From assembly GCA_903889245.1 (NCBI GenBank), contig CAISWQ010000049.1:1-49223 (forward strand): a stretch of DNA of 49,223 nt. The letters are read 5' to 3'. A program made the translations under genes and the position numbers. Below the pieces are notes generated by a model. That model made no database searches, was not told the origin of the DNA, and saw only the letters and a program-made list of their open reading frames with translations. Below, piece by piece: positions 18,573 through 27,825 of this stretch; position 1 is the first letter of the stretch; each line of letters opens with the position of its first letter. This stretch comes from an uncultured Lentisphaerota bacterium. Its GTDB lineage: Bacteria > Verrucomicrobiota > Kiritimatiellia > CAIQIC01.

Positions 18573-19846
18573 AAGCACCGCTGGTCATCAGCTTGCTCGT
18601 CAGTTTGTTCCCGCTGGCCACGGTGCTGGCGGCGGACGAAACTCCGCGCACGACGCAGCAGGCCGTGGAGCAGGCGCACGCGGAAACCTGGAGCAAGCGC
18701 ATTGACCGGCACGGGATCATGCTCGACTACGTCGGCGAATTGCCCACACCCGAAGACTGCGCGCTCGGGCGGCCAAATGCGATTGGCTGGTGGAGCCCGA
18801 TCGAGAACGGGCCGATGTTCACCGGCCTGTATCTGCCGGCGATGTGCGAGCGCGCCCGGCGCAGCGGCAGCGCCGGGGACAAGGCCAACGCGCGCCGGCT
18901 CGCGGAGGGCCTCGTGAAGTGCGCCTCGGTTTCCGATGTGCCCGGCATGATCGTACGGGGTCTGGGCACGGACGACCGCTGCCATTATCCGCTCGGCTCC
19001 GACGACCAGACGCATCCGTGGTTCCTCGGCCTGCACGCCTACTGCATGAGCGGCCTGCCCTCCGAAGCGGAGCGCGCGCTCATCGTGCAGAAGATGCAAG
19101 AGGTCGCCACCGTGCTGGAGTCCACCGGCTGGAAATGTCCCTGCGACGGTGCGTTCAAGAAAGAGTTTCGCGGTGGCTTCCAGGGCCATCTGTTCCGCGA
19201 CGCCGTCCGCTATCTCCACATGCTCCGCATCATGGCCGAGGTGACGGGTGATAACGTCTGGCTCGAACGTTACCGGAGGGCCGCCGCCGAGCGGCCGGCC
19301 AAGAGCGAAAAAACGCGCGCCGCAATCTGCGCCGCCGGCTATGACCTCGACCGCGAGGCGATCAAGGGCCTCACCGAGTACCAGCAATGGATCTACGTCG
19401 GCTCGCAGGCCGCGCTGGCGCGCCTCGCCACGCTGGAAACCGACGCCACCCTCCGCGCGCGCTATCGCGCCGGCCTGGCCGCCAACACGCGGCAGTCCCT
19501 CGCCGCCATCGAGGCCAGCCGTGAGTTCGACAACAACGACACGAAAGTTTTCGGCAACTCCCACTGGCGGGAGGTCTACACGACGTGGTTCCCGCAAACG
19601 ACGCAGGCCGAAGCCAAGCGCCTCTCGGAGACCGGCGACAAGGTGAAGCGCGGCGAGCGGAAGCATTACGAATCCCGCTATATGAGAAATCCGCTCGCGG
19701 CGGCGGCCATCGTCGCGCTTGCCGGCGACGGCACCGGCCGCGACGCCATCGAGCGCGCGCTGCGCCACTACGACTATTCGAAGCTCAAGATGTCGGAATT
19801 TTTCTTTGCCGAATGCGCCTACTACGCGCTGCCAGCTAAACCATGA
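18569..19846 (+). CDS. Uncharacterised secreted protein, paralogue of the protein at 30749
   Basis: 425 residues from ATG 18569 (ATGA overlap), Sec signal to about residue 21. I cannot assign a family. It shares motifs in order with the 463-residue product at 30749: GWWSPIENG followed by GLYL, RGLGTDDRCH (RGLATDGRSH in the partner), DQTHPWFLGL (DQTFPWFYGL), GWKCPCD (GWKMPCD) and a C-terminal FFFAECAYYAL (FFMAECVFEQL). The alpha-helical pattern with aromatic and acidic motifs resembles (alpha/alpha)6-barrel glycosidases or lyases. Neighbouring esterase, beta-helix and SDR genes support a role in glycan processing. Function unknown. Confidence 0.8.
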   Translation: MKAPLVISLLVSLFPLATVLAADETPRTTQQAVEQAHAETWSKRIDRHGIMLDYVGELPTPEDCALGRPNAIGWWSPIENGPMFTGLYLPAMCERARRSGSAGDKANARRLAEGLVKCASVSDVPGMIVRGLGTDDRCHYPLGSDDQTHPWFLGLHAYCMSGLPSEAERALIVQKMQEVATVLESTGWKCPCDGAFKKEFRGGFQGHLFRDAVRYLHMLRIMAEVTGDNVWLERYRRAAAERPAKSEKTRAAICAAGYDLDREAIKGLTEYQQWIYVGSQAALARLATLETDATLRARYRAGLAANTRQSLAAIEASREFDNNDTKVFGNSHWREVYTTWFPQTTQAEAKRLSETGDKVKRGERKHYESRYMRNPLAAAAIVALAGDGTGRDAIERALRHYDYSKLKMSEFFFAECAYYALPAKP

Positions 19847-19868
19847 GCGCCATCATGACAATGCAGTG

Positions 19869-20095
19869 TTCCAAGGATTGGCAGCCCAAGGCTGCCCGTC
19901 TCGCAAAGCTCGGCTGGAAAGTGGAACCGCCGGTTTTCCAGGCCTTGGAAAATCTCACGGAAATTTTTCCGGGCCTTGGAAATTTCGCCGTGGTTTTTTC
20001 CGGGGCCTGGAAAAATTCCAGCCGGTTTTTCCAAGGCTTGGAAAACGACGTAGCGCCGCTGCGCCCTCCCACTGGAGGGCGGCGTGTCACGCCGC
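19869..20095. repeat. Palindrome array C (5 units, inverted orientation) plus GC hairpins
   Basis: Cores centred at 19876 (CCAAGGATTGG), 19943 (CCAGGCCTTGG), 19974 (CCGGGCCTTGG), 20005 (CCGGGGCCTGG) and 20036 (CCAAGGCTTGG); steps 67, 31, 31, 31. Read on the minus strand the order is perfect core first and CCAATCCTTGG last, as in array A, so the array lies the other way round. Hairpins GGCAGC/GCTGCC (19880-19895) and GCCCTCC/GGAGGGC fused to GCGGCG/CGCCGC (20063-20095) share the gap. No gene in 19847-20125. Confidence 0.9.
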
Positions 20096-20125
20096 CGCAA
20101 CAGCAGGAAACCGCAGAGTGGATGA

Positions 20126-22891
20126 ATGGACAACATGACTAGACACGTGCTTTTGCTGTTGGGCGGGTTGCTGCTCGCGGGGCCGGCAGCGGGCGCGGAG
20201 AACCTGCTGCGCAACGGCTCGTTCGAGGGCGGGCTGCTTTACTGGCACGGGATCACCACCAACCAGCAACTGGTCCGCGACGCGCGCGTCGGCGAATTCG
20301 CGCTGCGGCTCCAGAAGGGCGTGATGAGCGCGCCGTTCGTCTGCGAGCGCGGGCAGAAGTACACGGTCAGCTTTTTCGTGAAGGCGGAGCAGCCGTGCAA
20401 GGTGGAGGTGCAGATGCCGGCCAGCGCGCGCGAGGAGTCGCAGCGGGCCAAACGGCTGTGGACGCGCGAGGCCGCGCAGTCGGCGGCGGTGGGCACGGAC
20501 TGGCGGCGCGTGTCGTTCACGTGGCCGGCGAATATTCCGCAAAGCGGCTTCTGGCCGCAGCCGCATTACCTGATCCAGATCGAGCCGCGCGGCGGCGCGA
20601 TCATCGTGGATGGCGTCACCGTGGTCGCGGGCGAGCAGGGCACCGGGGACTATGTGCCGCGCCGCGCGCTGGAGATCGTCGCGGAGTGCCCTGATCTGCC
20701 GGGCTACGAGGGCGCGCAGGCTAATCTGTTTGAGAAGGGTGCGACGGTGCGCGTGACGGCGCACGTCTCGAATCCCGGCGCGGCGGAGCGCGCGGCAACG
20801 GTGCGCTGGCAGTTGTTCGACTATGAGGGAGAGCGGCCCGTGGGCGCACCCGTGGTGAAGCAGGTGACCATGGCGGGCGGCAAGACGATCAGCGCGACCG
20901 TCCCGCTCAAGCTTGCCGCGTCCGGCTGCGTGCTGGCGCGGGTCAGCATTTTCGATGTATCCAGCATACACACCAAGGGACCAACGAGAATTGATGTTTC
21001 GGAAATCCCTCTCACTTCTTTGCCCTATCCGAAGGCCGCGCCCAAGCCGGACTGGCGCGAGCGGTTCGGCGGTTCGTTCGCGGGCGGGCTGGGGATGCTG
21101 GAAAAATTCCAGAAGCTCGGCTTCGGCTGGATCCGCTGGCGGCCGCACATGAACGGCGCGGACCACTGGCCAAAGGAAAACGAACCGCTGCGTTTCTTCG
21201 ACCAGGAGCTTGTTGAGCAGGAGGCGCACGGTTGCTCGACGCACTGCGTCCTCTATCCGCCGCCGAAGTGGATCATGGAGCCAGGCCATCCGCTGCCCAA
21301 GGACATGCGTTGGGCCGCCGACGACCCGCGGTGGGGTGAGCTCACCGTGGAGACGACGTGGGACAAGTTCGTGAAGGCCGTCGTTACGCATTACAAGGGC
21401 CGCTCGCTGATCTATGAAATCGAAAACGAGCCGGAACTCGACAAGTGGGACACGCACAAGGAGCAGTACGCGCAGTTCACGCTCCGCACGGCGCGGCTGA
21501 TCCGGCAGACCGACCCGCGGGCGAAAATCATGCTCAACAATCTCTACAGCATCCCCAGCGCGCTCAACACCCTGATCTTCAAGGCGGGCGGGCTGAAGCA
21601 CATTGACGTGGTGTCGTGGCACGACTATCACGCGGGCTGGCTGACCGACGCGAACGGCATCAAGCGGATGCGGCAGAACCTTGACGAGGCCGGCGGGCAG
21701 CATGTGGAAATCTGGTTCAATGAGGGCTGGGCGTTTTCCAATACCGCGGTGGATGAGCCGCCGGCCTGCACGGGCCTGACCAGCGTGCAGAGCTGTCACG
21801 CGATCATGAACTCCGTCGCGGAGATGAGCGTGGCGGGGCAGCAGAAGACGATCCTGTTCCACACCGGCTACGAGCGGCACGGCATGAGTTTCTGGGACTA
21901 TAGCGGGCCGGGGACGATGCTCTGGGATTGGTATAACTTCCCGCTGCCGCTCGTCGCCGCGTGGAATGTGTTGGCGCACCACATCGGCGTCAGCACGGCG
22001 GTGGGCTTCGTGCGTCCGCCCGGCGCGAACCTCTGCATTTTCGATGACCAGCGCAACGGGCGCGGCGTGGTGATCGCCTACGCCGACCGCGAGGCGAAGG
22101 CCGATGCCGTGCTTGAGCTGCCTGATTGCGGCGCGCCGCTGGTGGCCGAGGACCTCATGGGCAACGCCGCGCCCGCGCCCAAGCAACTCGTGCTTTCCAA
22201 GACCGGGCGGCCGGTGCTCCTCTACTCGGAGGCGAAAACCGCGGGCCGCGTGTTCCTAGAGAAACTCGCGCCGCTCGACCGCAAGCACGCTGGGTTCGTC
22301 GCGCAGGCGGGCGGCGGCGCGGTGACGTGGCGGCTGCCGCCGGTGTGGGAAGGCGCGGCGAAAGGCTCGCCCGAAGGCAGCAGCGTGCTCGCCGATGGGA
22401 AGACCATCTGGAAGCTCGAACAAATCTGGCCGCCGGAGCCGCGCAAACCGGCGAACTATCACCCGATGATTTGGAAGGGCACGGCGTGGACCGTGGCCGA
22501 GGGCGGCTTCGGCGGGCAGCCCGGCGCGAGCCTGAAGGACAACGCGCTGTCGCTCGAAACGCGCGCGGCGCACGGGCCGCCGCCGCAGCGCCGGTATTGC
22601 GCGCTGGTGTTCATCGCGCCGCAGACCGGCCGTTACCAACTCGCCGGCACGGTTGCCATGCGCATCTGGGACGGCAAGCAGAAGACGACGCTGCGCGTGT
22701 TGCGCAAGAACGCGTCCGACGCCCTCGAGGTCGGGAAGCTCGTCATTGCCCATACCGCGACGGAGAAGCTGGACCTGCCCGCGCTCGAACTGAATGCCGG
22801 CGATGAACTCGTCCTGCTGCCGGAGATCGAGGGCATGTTTGCCGGCGGCTCGTGCAAGCTAGTGGATCTTTCGATCACCAAGCTCCCATAA
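20126..22891 (+). CDS. Large secreted CBM + GH-A clan (GH39/GH5-like) glycosidase
   Basis: 921 residues from ATG 20126; an in-frame ATG at 20135 (MTRHVLLLLGG) begins the signal peptide just as well. Residues ~25-168 form a CBM4/9-like jelly roll (ENLLRNGSFEGGLLYWHG), ~180-300 an Ig-like domain and ~305-700 a TIM barrel. The barrel has YEIENEPELDKW (acid/base candidate E435) and a second acid in VEIWFNEGW (E533), spaced as in clan GH-A. A C-terminal beta-rich domain follows. It probably cleaves a beta-linked polysaccharide at the cell surface. The specific family is not certain. First gene of the run to 28671. Confidence 0.75.
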   Translation: MDNMTRHVLLLLGGLLLAGPAAGAENLLRNGSFEGGLLYWHGITTNQQLVRDARVGEFALRLQKGVMSAPFVCERGQKYTVSFFVKAEQPCKVEVQMPASAREESQRAKRLWTREAAQSAAVGTDWRRVSFTWPANIPQSGFWPQPHYLIQIEPRGGAIIVDGVTVVAGEQGTGDYVPRRALEIVAECPDLPGYEGAQANLFEKGATVRVTAHVSNPGAAERAATVRWQLFDYEGERPVGAPVVKQVTMAGGKTISATVPLKLAASGCVLARVSIFDVSSIHTKGPTRIDVSEIPLTSLPYPKAAPKPDWRERFGGSFAGGLGMLEKFQKLGFGWIRWRPHMNGADHWPKENEPLRFFDQELVEQEAHGCSTHCVLYPPPKWIMEPGHPLPKDMRWAADDPRWGELTVETTWDKFVKAVVTHYKGRSLIYEIENEPELDKWDTHKEQYAQFTLRTARLIRQTDPRAKIMLNNLYSIPSALNTLIFKAGGLKHIDVVSWHDYHAGWLTDANGIKRMRQNLDEAGGQHVEIWFNEGWAFSNTAVDEPPACTGLTSVQSCHAIMNSVAEMSVAGQQKTILFHTGYERHGMSFWDYSGPGTMLWDWYNFPLPLVAAWNVLAHHIGVSTAVGFVRPPGANLCIFDDQRNGRGVVIAYADREAKADAVLELPDCGAPLVAEDLMGNAAPAPKQLVLSKTGRPVLLYSEAKTAGRVFLEKLAPLDRKHAGFVAQAGGGAVTWRLPPVWEGAAKGSPEGSSVLADGKTIWKLEQIWPPEPRKPANYHPMIWKGTAWTVAEGGFGGQPGASLKDNALSLETRAAHGPPPQRRYCALVFIAPQTGRYQLAGTVAMRIWDGKQKTTLRVLRKNASDALEVGKLVIAHTATEKLDLPALELNAGDELVLLPEIEGMFAGGSCKLVDLSITKLP

Positions 22892-22937
22892 ACAGAAAAG
22901 AAGCACCTTGTTAATCATCCACAATGAAAGGAAACCC

Positions 22938-23696
22938 ATGAGCACCGAACCCAAGCAACCGAGTCTCCTCCAGCAGGAGGCGAAAATGATGAAGCTGGAG
23001 AAATTGATCCAGCAGCGCGAGGCGATCTCCACCAAGGAATTCCCCGTGCCGGTCAAGGAACTGCTCCAGCGCTACGAGCAACTCTATACCGGCGCGATCA
23101 GCGATGTGCTGCGCGAGTTCTGCCTGCTGGAGCAGTCGCTGCCCGGCCATCTGCGGTCGCTGCGCGATAGCGACGTGGTCGCCGGTATCGCCTTTACCGT
23201 GAAGAGCGCGCCGAACGTCAAGATCACCGGAGAGATGACCTTCCGCACGCAAATGCTCGACGAGATGGGCGCGGACACGTTCGTGGTGTGGGACACCTCG
23301 AATGACGAGCGCGCGACGCTTTGGGGCGGCGTGATGACGGCGACGGCGTACGGCAAGGGCGTGCGCGCGGCGTGCATTGATGGCGGCATCCGCGACACGA
23401 AGCAGATTCTGGAGAAGCCGTTCCCGGTCTATTACAAGTACCGCAGCCCGAACGGCTCGCTCGGCCGCTGCCTGATCACGCACTACCAGGTTCCGATCAA
23501 GATCGGCGACGCGGTCATCCGGCCCGGCGACGTGATCTTCGCGGACTGCGATGGCGTGCTGTGTGTGCCGCGCGACATCGCCTATGACGTGCTCGTCCGC
23601 GCCGAGGAAATCCGCGCCAACGAGAAGAAAATCTTTGGCTGGGTTGCCGAGGGCCAGAGCATCCACCAGATCACCGAGAAAGGCGGCTACTTCTAG
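22938..23696 (+). CDS. RraA-like / HMG-aldolase family protein
   Basis: 252 residues. ATG 22938 is chosen over an upstream TTG at 22908 because AAAGGAA lies just ahead of it. The core motif GGVMTATAYGKGVRAACIDG with IRD after it, and RPGDVIFADCDGVLCVP, are those of the RraA/4-hydroxy-4-methyl-2-oxoglutarate aldolase family (dimethylmenaquinone methyltransferase-like by old naming). Members cleave 2-keto acids to pyruvate or oxaloacetate using a divalent metal. An extra N-terminal ~40-residue helix is present. In this setting a role in keto-sugar-acid breakdown is plausible. Cytoplasmic. Confidence 0.85.
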   Translation: MSTEPKQPSLLQQEAKMMKLEKLIQQREAISTKEFPVPVKELLQRYEQLYTGAISDVLREFCLLEQSLPGHLRSLRDSDVVAGIAFTVKSAPNVKITGEMTFRTQMLDEMGADTFVVWDTSNDERATLWGGVMTATAYGKGVRAACIDGGIRDTKQILEKPFPVYYKYRSPNGSLGRCLITHYQVPIKIGDAVIRPGDVIFADCDGVLCVPRDIAYDVLVRAEEIRANEKKIFGWVAEGQSIHQITEKGGYF

Positions 23697-23698
23697 GC

Positions 23699-23819
23699 GT
23701 GGACAGAAAAATAAAGAGGGCTGGCAGAAAGATGACGGACAGAAAAATAAGGCAAGCAGGCTGGAGCAGACACCATGAGACCTAGTTCCAGTTTTTCTGT
23801 CTCCGGTTTTTCTGTCCAC
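23699..23819. repeat. Nested GTGGACAG inverted repeat spanning the start of the permease gene
   Basis: Left arm GTGGACAGAAAAA (23699-23711) pairs with TTTTTCTGTCCAC (23807-23819). A second left GGACAGAAAAA (23738-23748) faces an inner TTTTTCTGTC (23792-23801). The element starts 3 bp after the RraA-like stop and runs 45 bp into the next reading frame. It contains GGAG at 23763-23766 and the ATG at 23775, so the repeat appears to supply the start site and first ~15 residues of the permease. Confidence 0.85.
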
Positions 23820-25070
23820 CTCACGCCCTTGCGCTGGCTGATTCTGGGGCTGCTGTTCCTGTCCACGGTGATCAACTATGTGGACCGGCAGGCGCTCTCG
23901 GTGTTGCTGCCGACGCTGCGCAAGGAACTGGGCCTCTCCAGCGAGGACTACGGGCTCATCACGACGATCTTCCTGGCGGCCTACACCATCGCGCAGATTC
24001 CGGCGGGGATGTGGATTGACAAGATCGGCACGCGGCTGGGCTTCTGCATCTCCATCGTCGGCTGGTCGCTGGCGGCGATCCTGCACGCCTTCGTGCGCGG
24101 GCCGGTGGGGCTGATGGTCTGCCGCTGCCTGCTCGGCGTGACCGAGGCGGGCAACTGGCCGGCGGGCACCAAGGCCGTGGCGCAGTGGTTCCCGCAGAAA
24201 AGCCGCGCGCTGGGGATGGCGGTGTTCGATAGCGGCTCGGCGGTCGGCGCGGTGCTCGCTCCGCCGCTGGTCGCCTTCCTCGCGTTACATTTCGGTTGGC
24301 GCGCGGCCTTTGTCGCGACCGGCGTGCTGGGCTTCGTCTGGCTCGCGGGCTGGCTCGTCGTCTATTTCGCACCACAGAATCATCCGTGGCTCTCGGAGGA
24401 GGACCGCGCCAGGGTGCTGGAGGAGGTTGGTCCCGCGCCCAAGCCCGCCGGGTTCGCGGCGCCGCTCCGGCGCATCATCGGCCAGCGCGCGCTCTGGGGC
24501 CTGATGCTCACGCGCATGGTCGCGACGCCGGTCTGGTGGTTCTACGTCTTCTGGCTGCCGGACTATTTCAGCAAGGGCCGCGGCTTTTCGCTGGTGGAGA
24601 TCGGGCTCTATGCCTGGATCCCCTACCTGACGGTGGACCTCGGCAAGATGTGCGGCGGCACGCTCTCCGACAGGCTGCTCGCGCGCGGCCGGAGCGCGAC
24701 GTTCGCGCGCAAGAGCGTGATGCTCGCCGGCGCGCTGGCGATGCTGTGCGGCATCATGGTCGCGGGTGCGCCCAACGCCGCCGCGGCCATCGCGTGGACC
24801 TGTGTGGCGACGTTCGGCTTCGGCATGTGGAGCGCGAACATCCTCGCGCTGCACGCGGATATTTTCCCGGCGGAGACGATGGGCACGGCGGTCGGCTTCA
24901 CCCTAATGGCGGCGAGCCTCGGCGGCGCGCTGTTCACCTACACGGTGGGCAAGGTGGTGGATCACGTCGGCTACGCGCCGGTGTTTTGGGCGGTGGGACT
25001 GCTCGCCTTGATGGCCTGCTTCGGGCTGTTCTTCCTCGTCGGGCGAGCGGAGCGCATCCGGGAAACATAG
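23775..25070 (+). CDS. MFS transporter, ACS/ExuT-like hexuronate permease
   Basis: 431 residues, about 12 membrane segments. NYVDRQALSVLLPTLRKELG, AGMWIDKIGTRLG and LLGVTEAGNWPAGTKAVAQW are the anion:cation symporter signatures shared with ExuT and related hexuronate permeases. With uxaC and an SDR downstream, glucuronate/galacturonate import with protons is the likely role. Its N-terminus is odd: MRPSSSFSVSGFSVHL is encoded inside a dispersed repeat; the family-like sequence begins at about residue 19 (LRWLILG, TTG at 23829). The ATG has GGAG 8 nt upstream, so I keep it, with the TTG as alternative. Confidence 0.85.
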   Translation: MRPSSSFSVSGFSVHLTPLRWLILGLLFLSTVINYVDRQALSVLLPTLRKELGLSSEDYGLITTIFLAAYTIAQIPAGMWIDKIGTRLGFCISIVGWSLAAILHAFVRGPVGLMVCRCLLGVTEAGNWPAGTKAVAQWFPQKSRALGMAVFDSGSAVGAVLAPPLVAFLALHFGWRAAFVATGVLGFVWLAGWLVVYFAPQNHPWLSEEDRARVLEEVGPAPKPAGFAAPLRRIIGQRALWGLMLTRMVATPVWWFYVFWLPDYFSKGRGFSLVEIGLYAWIPYLTVDLGKMCGGTLSDRLLARGRSATFARKSVMLAGALAMLCGIMVAGAPNAAAAIAWTCVATFGFGMWSANILALHADIFPAETMGTAVGFTLMAASLGGALFTYTVGKVVDHVGYAPVFWAVGLLALMACFGLFFLVGRAERIRET

Positions 25071-25083
25071 AAAAGGTGACAAC

Positions 25084-26538
25084 ATGAACATGCAACAAGG
25101 TTGGCCCTGGCTGCTGATGTTGGCGGTGTGCGGCTGCGCCACGCTGCGCGGCCCGCGGATCAACAGCGCGCCGGACCGGGCACAGACGCCGCTCCATCCG
25201 GGGCTCAAGCAACTCGGCGTACTCACGCCGCGTAGCGTGAACGAAATCCGCGGGTCCAACTGGACGCTGGGCTGCGAGACGCTCGACCGCGACTTCGCGG
25301 ACTATCAGCAGTACAAGGGATACCTCGTACCTCTTGGTATCAAAACCATCCGCCTGCAAGGCGGCTGGGCCAAGACGGAGAAGGTCAAGGGCACGTACCA
25401 TTTTGCCTGGCTGGACCGGATCGTGGACGATGCGCGCGGGCGCGGCCTGAACATCCTGCTGGAAACCGACTACGGCAATCCGCAGTACGAGGGCGGCGGC
25501 GGCGCGGACCTTGCCGGCGGTTTCCCGACTTCGGAGGCGGCGCTCGCCGCGTGGGACCGGTGGGTCGAGGCGCTGGCCACCCGCTATAAGGGCAAAGTGC
25601 GCGACTGGGCGATGTGGAACGAGCCGGACATCAACAAAAAGCACAAGCCGGAGGACATCGCCGCGTTCAACATCCGCACGGCGGAGATCATCAAGCGCGT
25701 GATCCCGGAGGCGCGCATCGCCGGGCTCTCGCTGGCGAGTTCGAGCCCGAAGCTGCTGGAGAGCTGCCTGAAGGCGCTCGCGGCGCAGGGCAAGGTGGAC
25801 CTCTTCCACTGGTTCATCTACCACGGCTACGAATACAATCCCGACAAATCCTACCCGAAGGTCGAGGAGTTGAAGGCAACGCTGGCGCAGTACTCGACGC
25901 AGGCCAGAATGCGGCAGGGCGAGAACGGCTGCCCCTCGGAGACGGCGGCGAGGTTCGCGCTCTCCAAGCATCCGTGGACGCAGTTCAGCCAGGCCAAGTG
26001 GGACCTGCGGCGGATGCTCGGCGACCTCGGCCACGACGTGGAGTCGGCGGTCTTCACCATCTGCGACTTCAACCACACCGGCCGCGAGATCAACCGCAAG
26101 GGCCTGCTCCACGCGACCGCCGATAAAAAGGTGGACGGCATCAAGCTCGCCTACTATTCGGTGCAAAATTGTGTCAGCGTGTTCGATGACGCCCTCGAGC
26201 GCATCAAGGAACCCGCCCTTACGGTGACCTACGACAAGAGCACTGCGCAGTTCGCCTACCGGAGCAAGGCGGGCCAGAACCTGATCGTGCTCTGGGATAA
26301 CTCCGGCACGCCCGACGATGCCTTCCTCACGCGGCCGGCACAGGTCGTGGTCAAGGGCCTCGCTTTCCATGAGCCGGTCTGGGTGGACCTGGTTTCGGGG
26401 CGCGTGTTCGAGCTTCCAGCCGGCAACATCACGCGCACCGGCGAGGCCATCAGCTTCAGGGATGTGCCGCTCTACGACGCGCCGGTGCTGATCGCGGAGC
26501 GAAGCCTCCTGCCACTCGCGCAGAAGGGCGCGCCATGA
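25084..26538 (+). CDS. Lipoprotein glycosidase, GH-A clan (GH39-like)
   Basis: 484 residues with AAGGTGA before ATG 25084. A lipoprotein-type leader ends at C18 (LAVCGCATLRG). The TIM barrel carries IRLQGGWAKTE, WAMWNEPD (acid/base candidate E180), LFHWFIYHGY and RQGENGCPSE (second acid E280). The C-terminal ~110 residues are beta-rich with VVLWDNSG-like strands (here LIVLWDNSG). The acid spacing and motif context fit GH39/GH5-type retaining enzymes, but the family is not certain. Surface anchoring next to an importer suggests trimming of oligosaccharides before uptake. Overlaps uxaC by 4 bp. Confidence 0.75.
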   Translation: MNMQQGWPWLLMLAVCGCATLRGPRINSAPDRAQTPLHPGLKQLGVLTPRSVNEIRGSNWTLGCETLDRDFADYQQYKGYLVPLGIKTIRLQGGWAKTEKVKGTYHFAWLDRIVDDARGRGLNILLETDYGNPQYEGGGGADLAGGFPTSEAALAAWDRWVEALATRYKGKVRDWAMWNEPDINKKHKPEDIAAFNIRTAEIIKRVIPEARIAGLSLASSSPKLLESCLKALAAQGKVDLFHWFIYHGYEYNPDKSYPKVEELKATLAQYSTQARMRQGENGCPSETAARFALSKHPWTQFSQAKWDLRRMLGDLGHDVESAVFTICDFNHTGREINRKGLLHATADKKVDGIKLAYYSVQNCVSVFDDALERIKEPALTVTYDKSTAQFAYRSKAGQNLIVLWDNSGTPDDAFLTRPAQVVVKGLAFHEPVWVDLVSGRVFELPAGNITRTGEAISFRDVPLYDAPVLIAERSLLPLAQKGAP

Positions 26539-27752
26539 GCTCTTTTATTCACGACGATTTTCTGCTGACGACGCCCGCCGCGCGGCGGCTCTACCACGAG
26601 CACGCGGCGGGCCTGCCGATCCTTGACTATCACAATCACCTGAACGCGCGGGAGCTGGCCGACGACCGCCAGTTCGAAAACATCACGCAGCTCTGGCTGG
26701 CGACCGATCCCTACAAGCATCGCGTCATGCGCCTGGCCGGCGTGCCGGAGCAACTCATCACCGGCGATGCCAGCGACCGCGAAAAGTTTGCCGGGTGGGC
26801 GGCCACCGTGCCGCAGACCCTCGGCAATCCGCTGTTCCACTGGACCGCGCTGGAACTGCAACGCTACTTCGGCATCAGTGAGACGCTCTCAACGGCGACG
26901 GTCGGCCGCATCTGGGACCAGTGCAACGAGCGATTGCGGTCGCCGGAGTTTACGGCGCGCGCACTGCTCGCCCGCGCCAAGGTCGAGTGCCTCTGCACAG
27001 CCGAGCCGCTTGAAGCCGACCTTGCGCCGTACGCCAGGCTCGCGCGGTCGGATTGCAAAACGCGCATGCTGCCCTCGCTGCGCGATGCCGAGGCCCCCGA
27101 CACCGCGCGGCTGGATGAATTTCAGCGGCTCGGCTGCCGGCTGGCCGATCACGCGGTCAACAGTTTTGACTCGGCCGTGCTGTGGGCCTGCGCGCGCGAG
27201 TACGCGCAGCGCGGCTGGAGCCTGCACCTGCACATCGGCGCGCAGCGCGAGACCAGCACGCGCCTGCGCCGGCTCGCCGGACCCGCCGGCGGCTACGCCA
27301 CGATCGGCCACGCCTGCGATATCGCCGGCCTCTGCCGCTTCCTCGATGGCTTGGAACAGGAAGGCTGCCTGCCGCGCACGGTCCTCTACACGCTCCATCC
27401 CGCCGACTATGCCGCGTTCGCGACGCTGACCGGCTCGTTCGCCGAGGATGGCGTGCGCGGAAAAATCCAGTTCGGCCCGGCGTGGTGGTATAACGACCAC
27501 GCGCTCGGCATCCGCCAGCACCTCGACGCGCTCGCGCACTACGGGCTGCTCTCGACGTTCATCGGCATGACCACCGATTCGCGGTGCCTGCTCTCGATGA
27601 GCCGCCACGAGTATTTCCGCCGCGTGTTCTGCGCGTGGCTCGGCGAGAAGGTGGCAGCCGGCGAGCTGCCGGCGGATTTAGGCGCGCTGGTCCGCGCCGT
27701 CTGCTATGAAAACGCGCGCGAGTGGCTGATGCAGAAGCGGACAGAAAAATGA
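26535..27752 (+). CDS. uxaC: Glucuronate isomerase
   Basis: 405 residues; ATG 26535 overlaps the upstream stop (ATGA). Interconverts D-glucuronate/D-fructuronate and galacturonate/tagaturonate (EC 5.3.1.12). Diagnostic motifs: DYHNHL (H33, H35), LHLHIGAQRETSTR, GKIQFGPAWWYND, LLSTFIGMTTDSR and SRHEYFRRVFC. It is about 65 residues shorter than E. coli UxaC (470): the region between the early helices (~160) and the HIGA motif is reduced. The last codons (KRTEK and stop) fall in a dispersed GGACAGAAAAA repeat, so the very C-terminus may be repeat-derived. Confidence 0.92.
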   Translation: MSSFIHDDFLLTTPAARRLYHEHAAGLPILDYHNHLNARELADDRQFENITQLWLATDPYKHRVMRLAGVPEQLITGDASDREKFAGWAATVPQTLGNPLFHWTALELQRYFGISETLSTATVGRIWDQCNERLRSPEFTARALLARAKVECLCTAEPLEADLAPYARLARSDCKTRMLPSLRDAEAPDTARLDEFQRLGCRLADHAVNSFDSAVLWACAREYAQRGWSLHLHIGAQRETSTRLRRLAGPAGGYATIGHACDIAGLCRFLDGLEQEGCLPRTVLYTLHPADYAAFATLTGSFAEDGVRGKIQFGPAWWYNDHALGIRQHLDALAHYGLLSTFIGMTTDSRCLLSMSRHEYFRRVFCAWLGEKVAAGELPADLGALVRAVCYENAREWLMQKRTEK

Positions 27753-27808
27753 GAGACAGAAAAATCACAGAAAGACCGCCAAGAGATCTGCCCGGTTTTT
27801 CTGTCCAC
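27737..27808. repeat. GTGGACAG-type inverted repeat overlapping the uxaC stop
   Basis: Left GGACAGAAAAA (27739-27749), a second AGACAGAAAAA right after (27754-27764), and right arm TTTTTCTGTCC (27796-27806). The TGA of uxaC (27750-27752) lies within it. Third copy of the family after 13762-13823 and 23699-23819. GAGGGAG just beyond it serves the next gene. Confidence 0.85.
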
Positions 27809-27825
27809 CAGAGGGAGAAAAAATC

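Noticed and set aside
22908-22937. TTG start ten codons upstream for the RraA-like gene
   Set aside because: ATG 22938 has AAAGGAA at the right distance; the extension adds nothing family-like.
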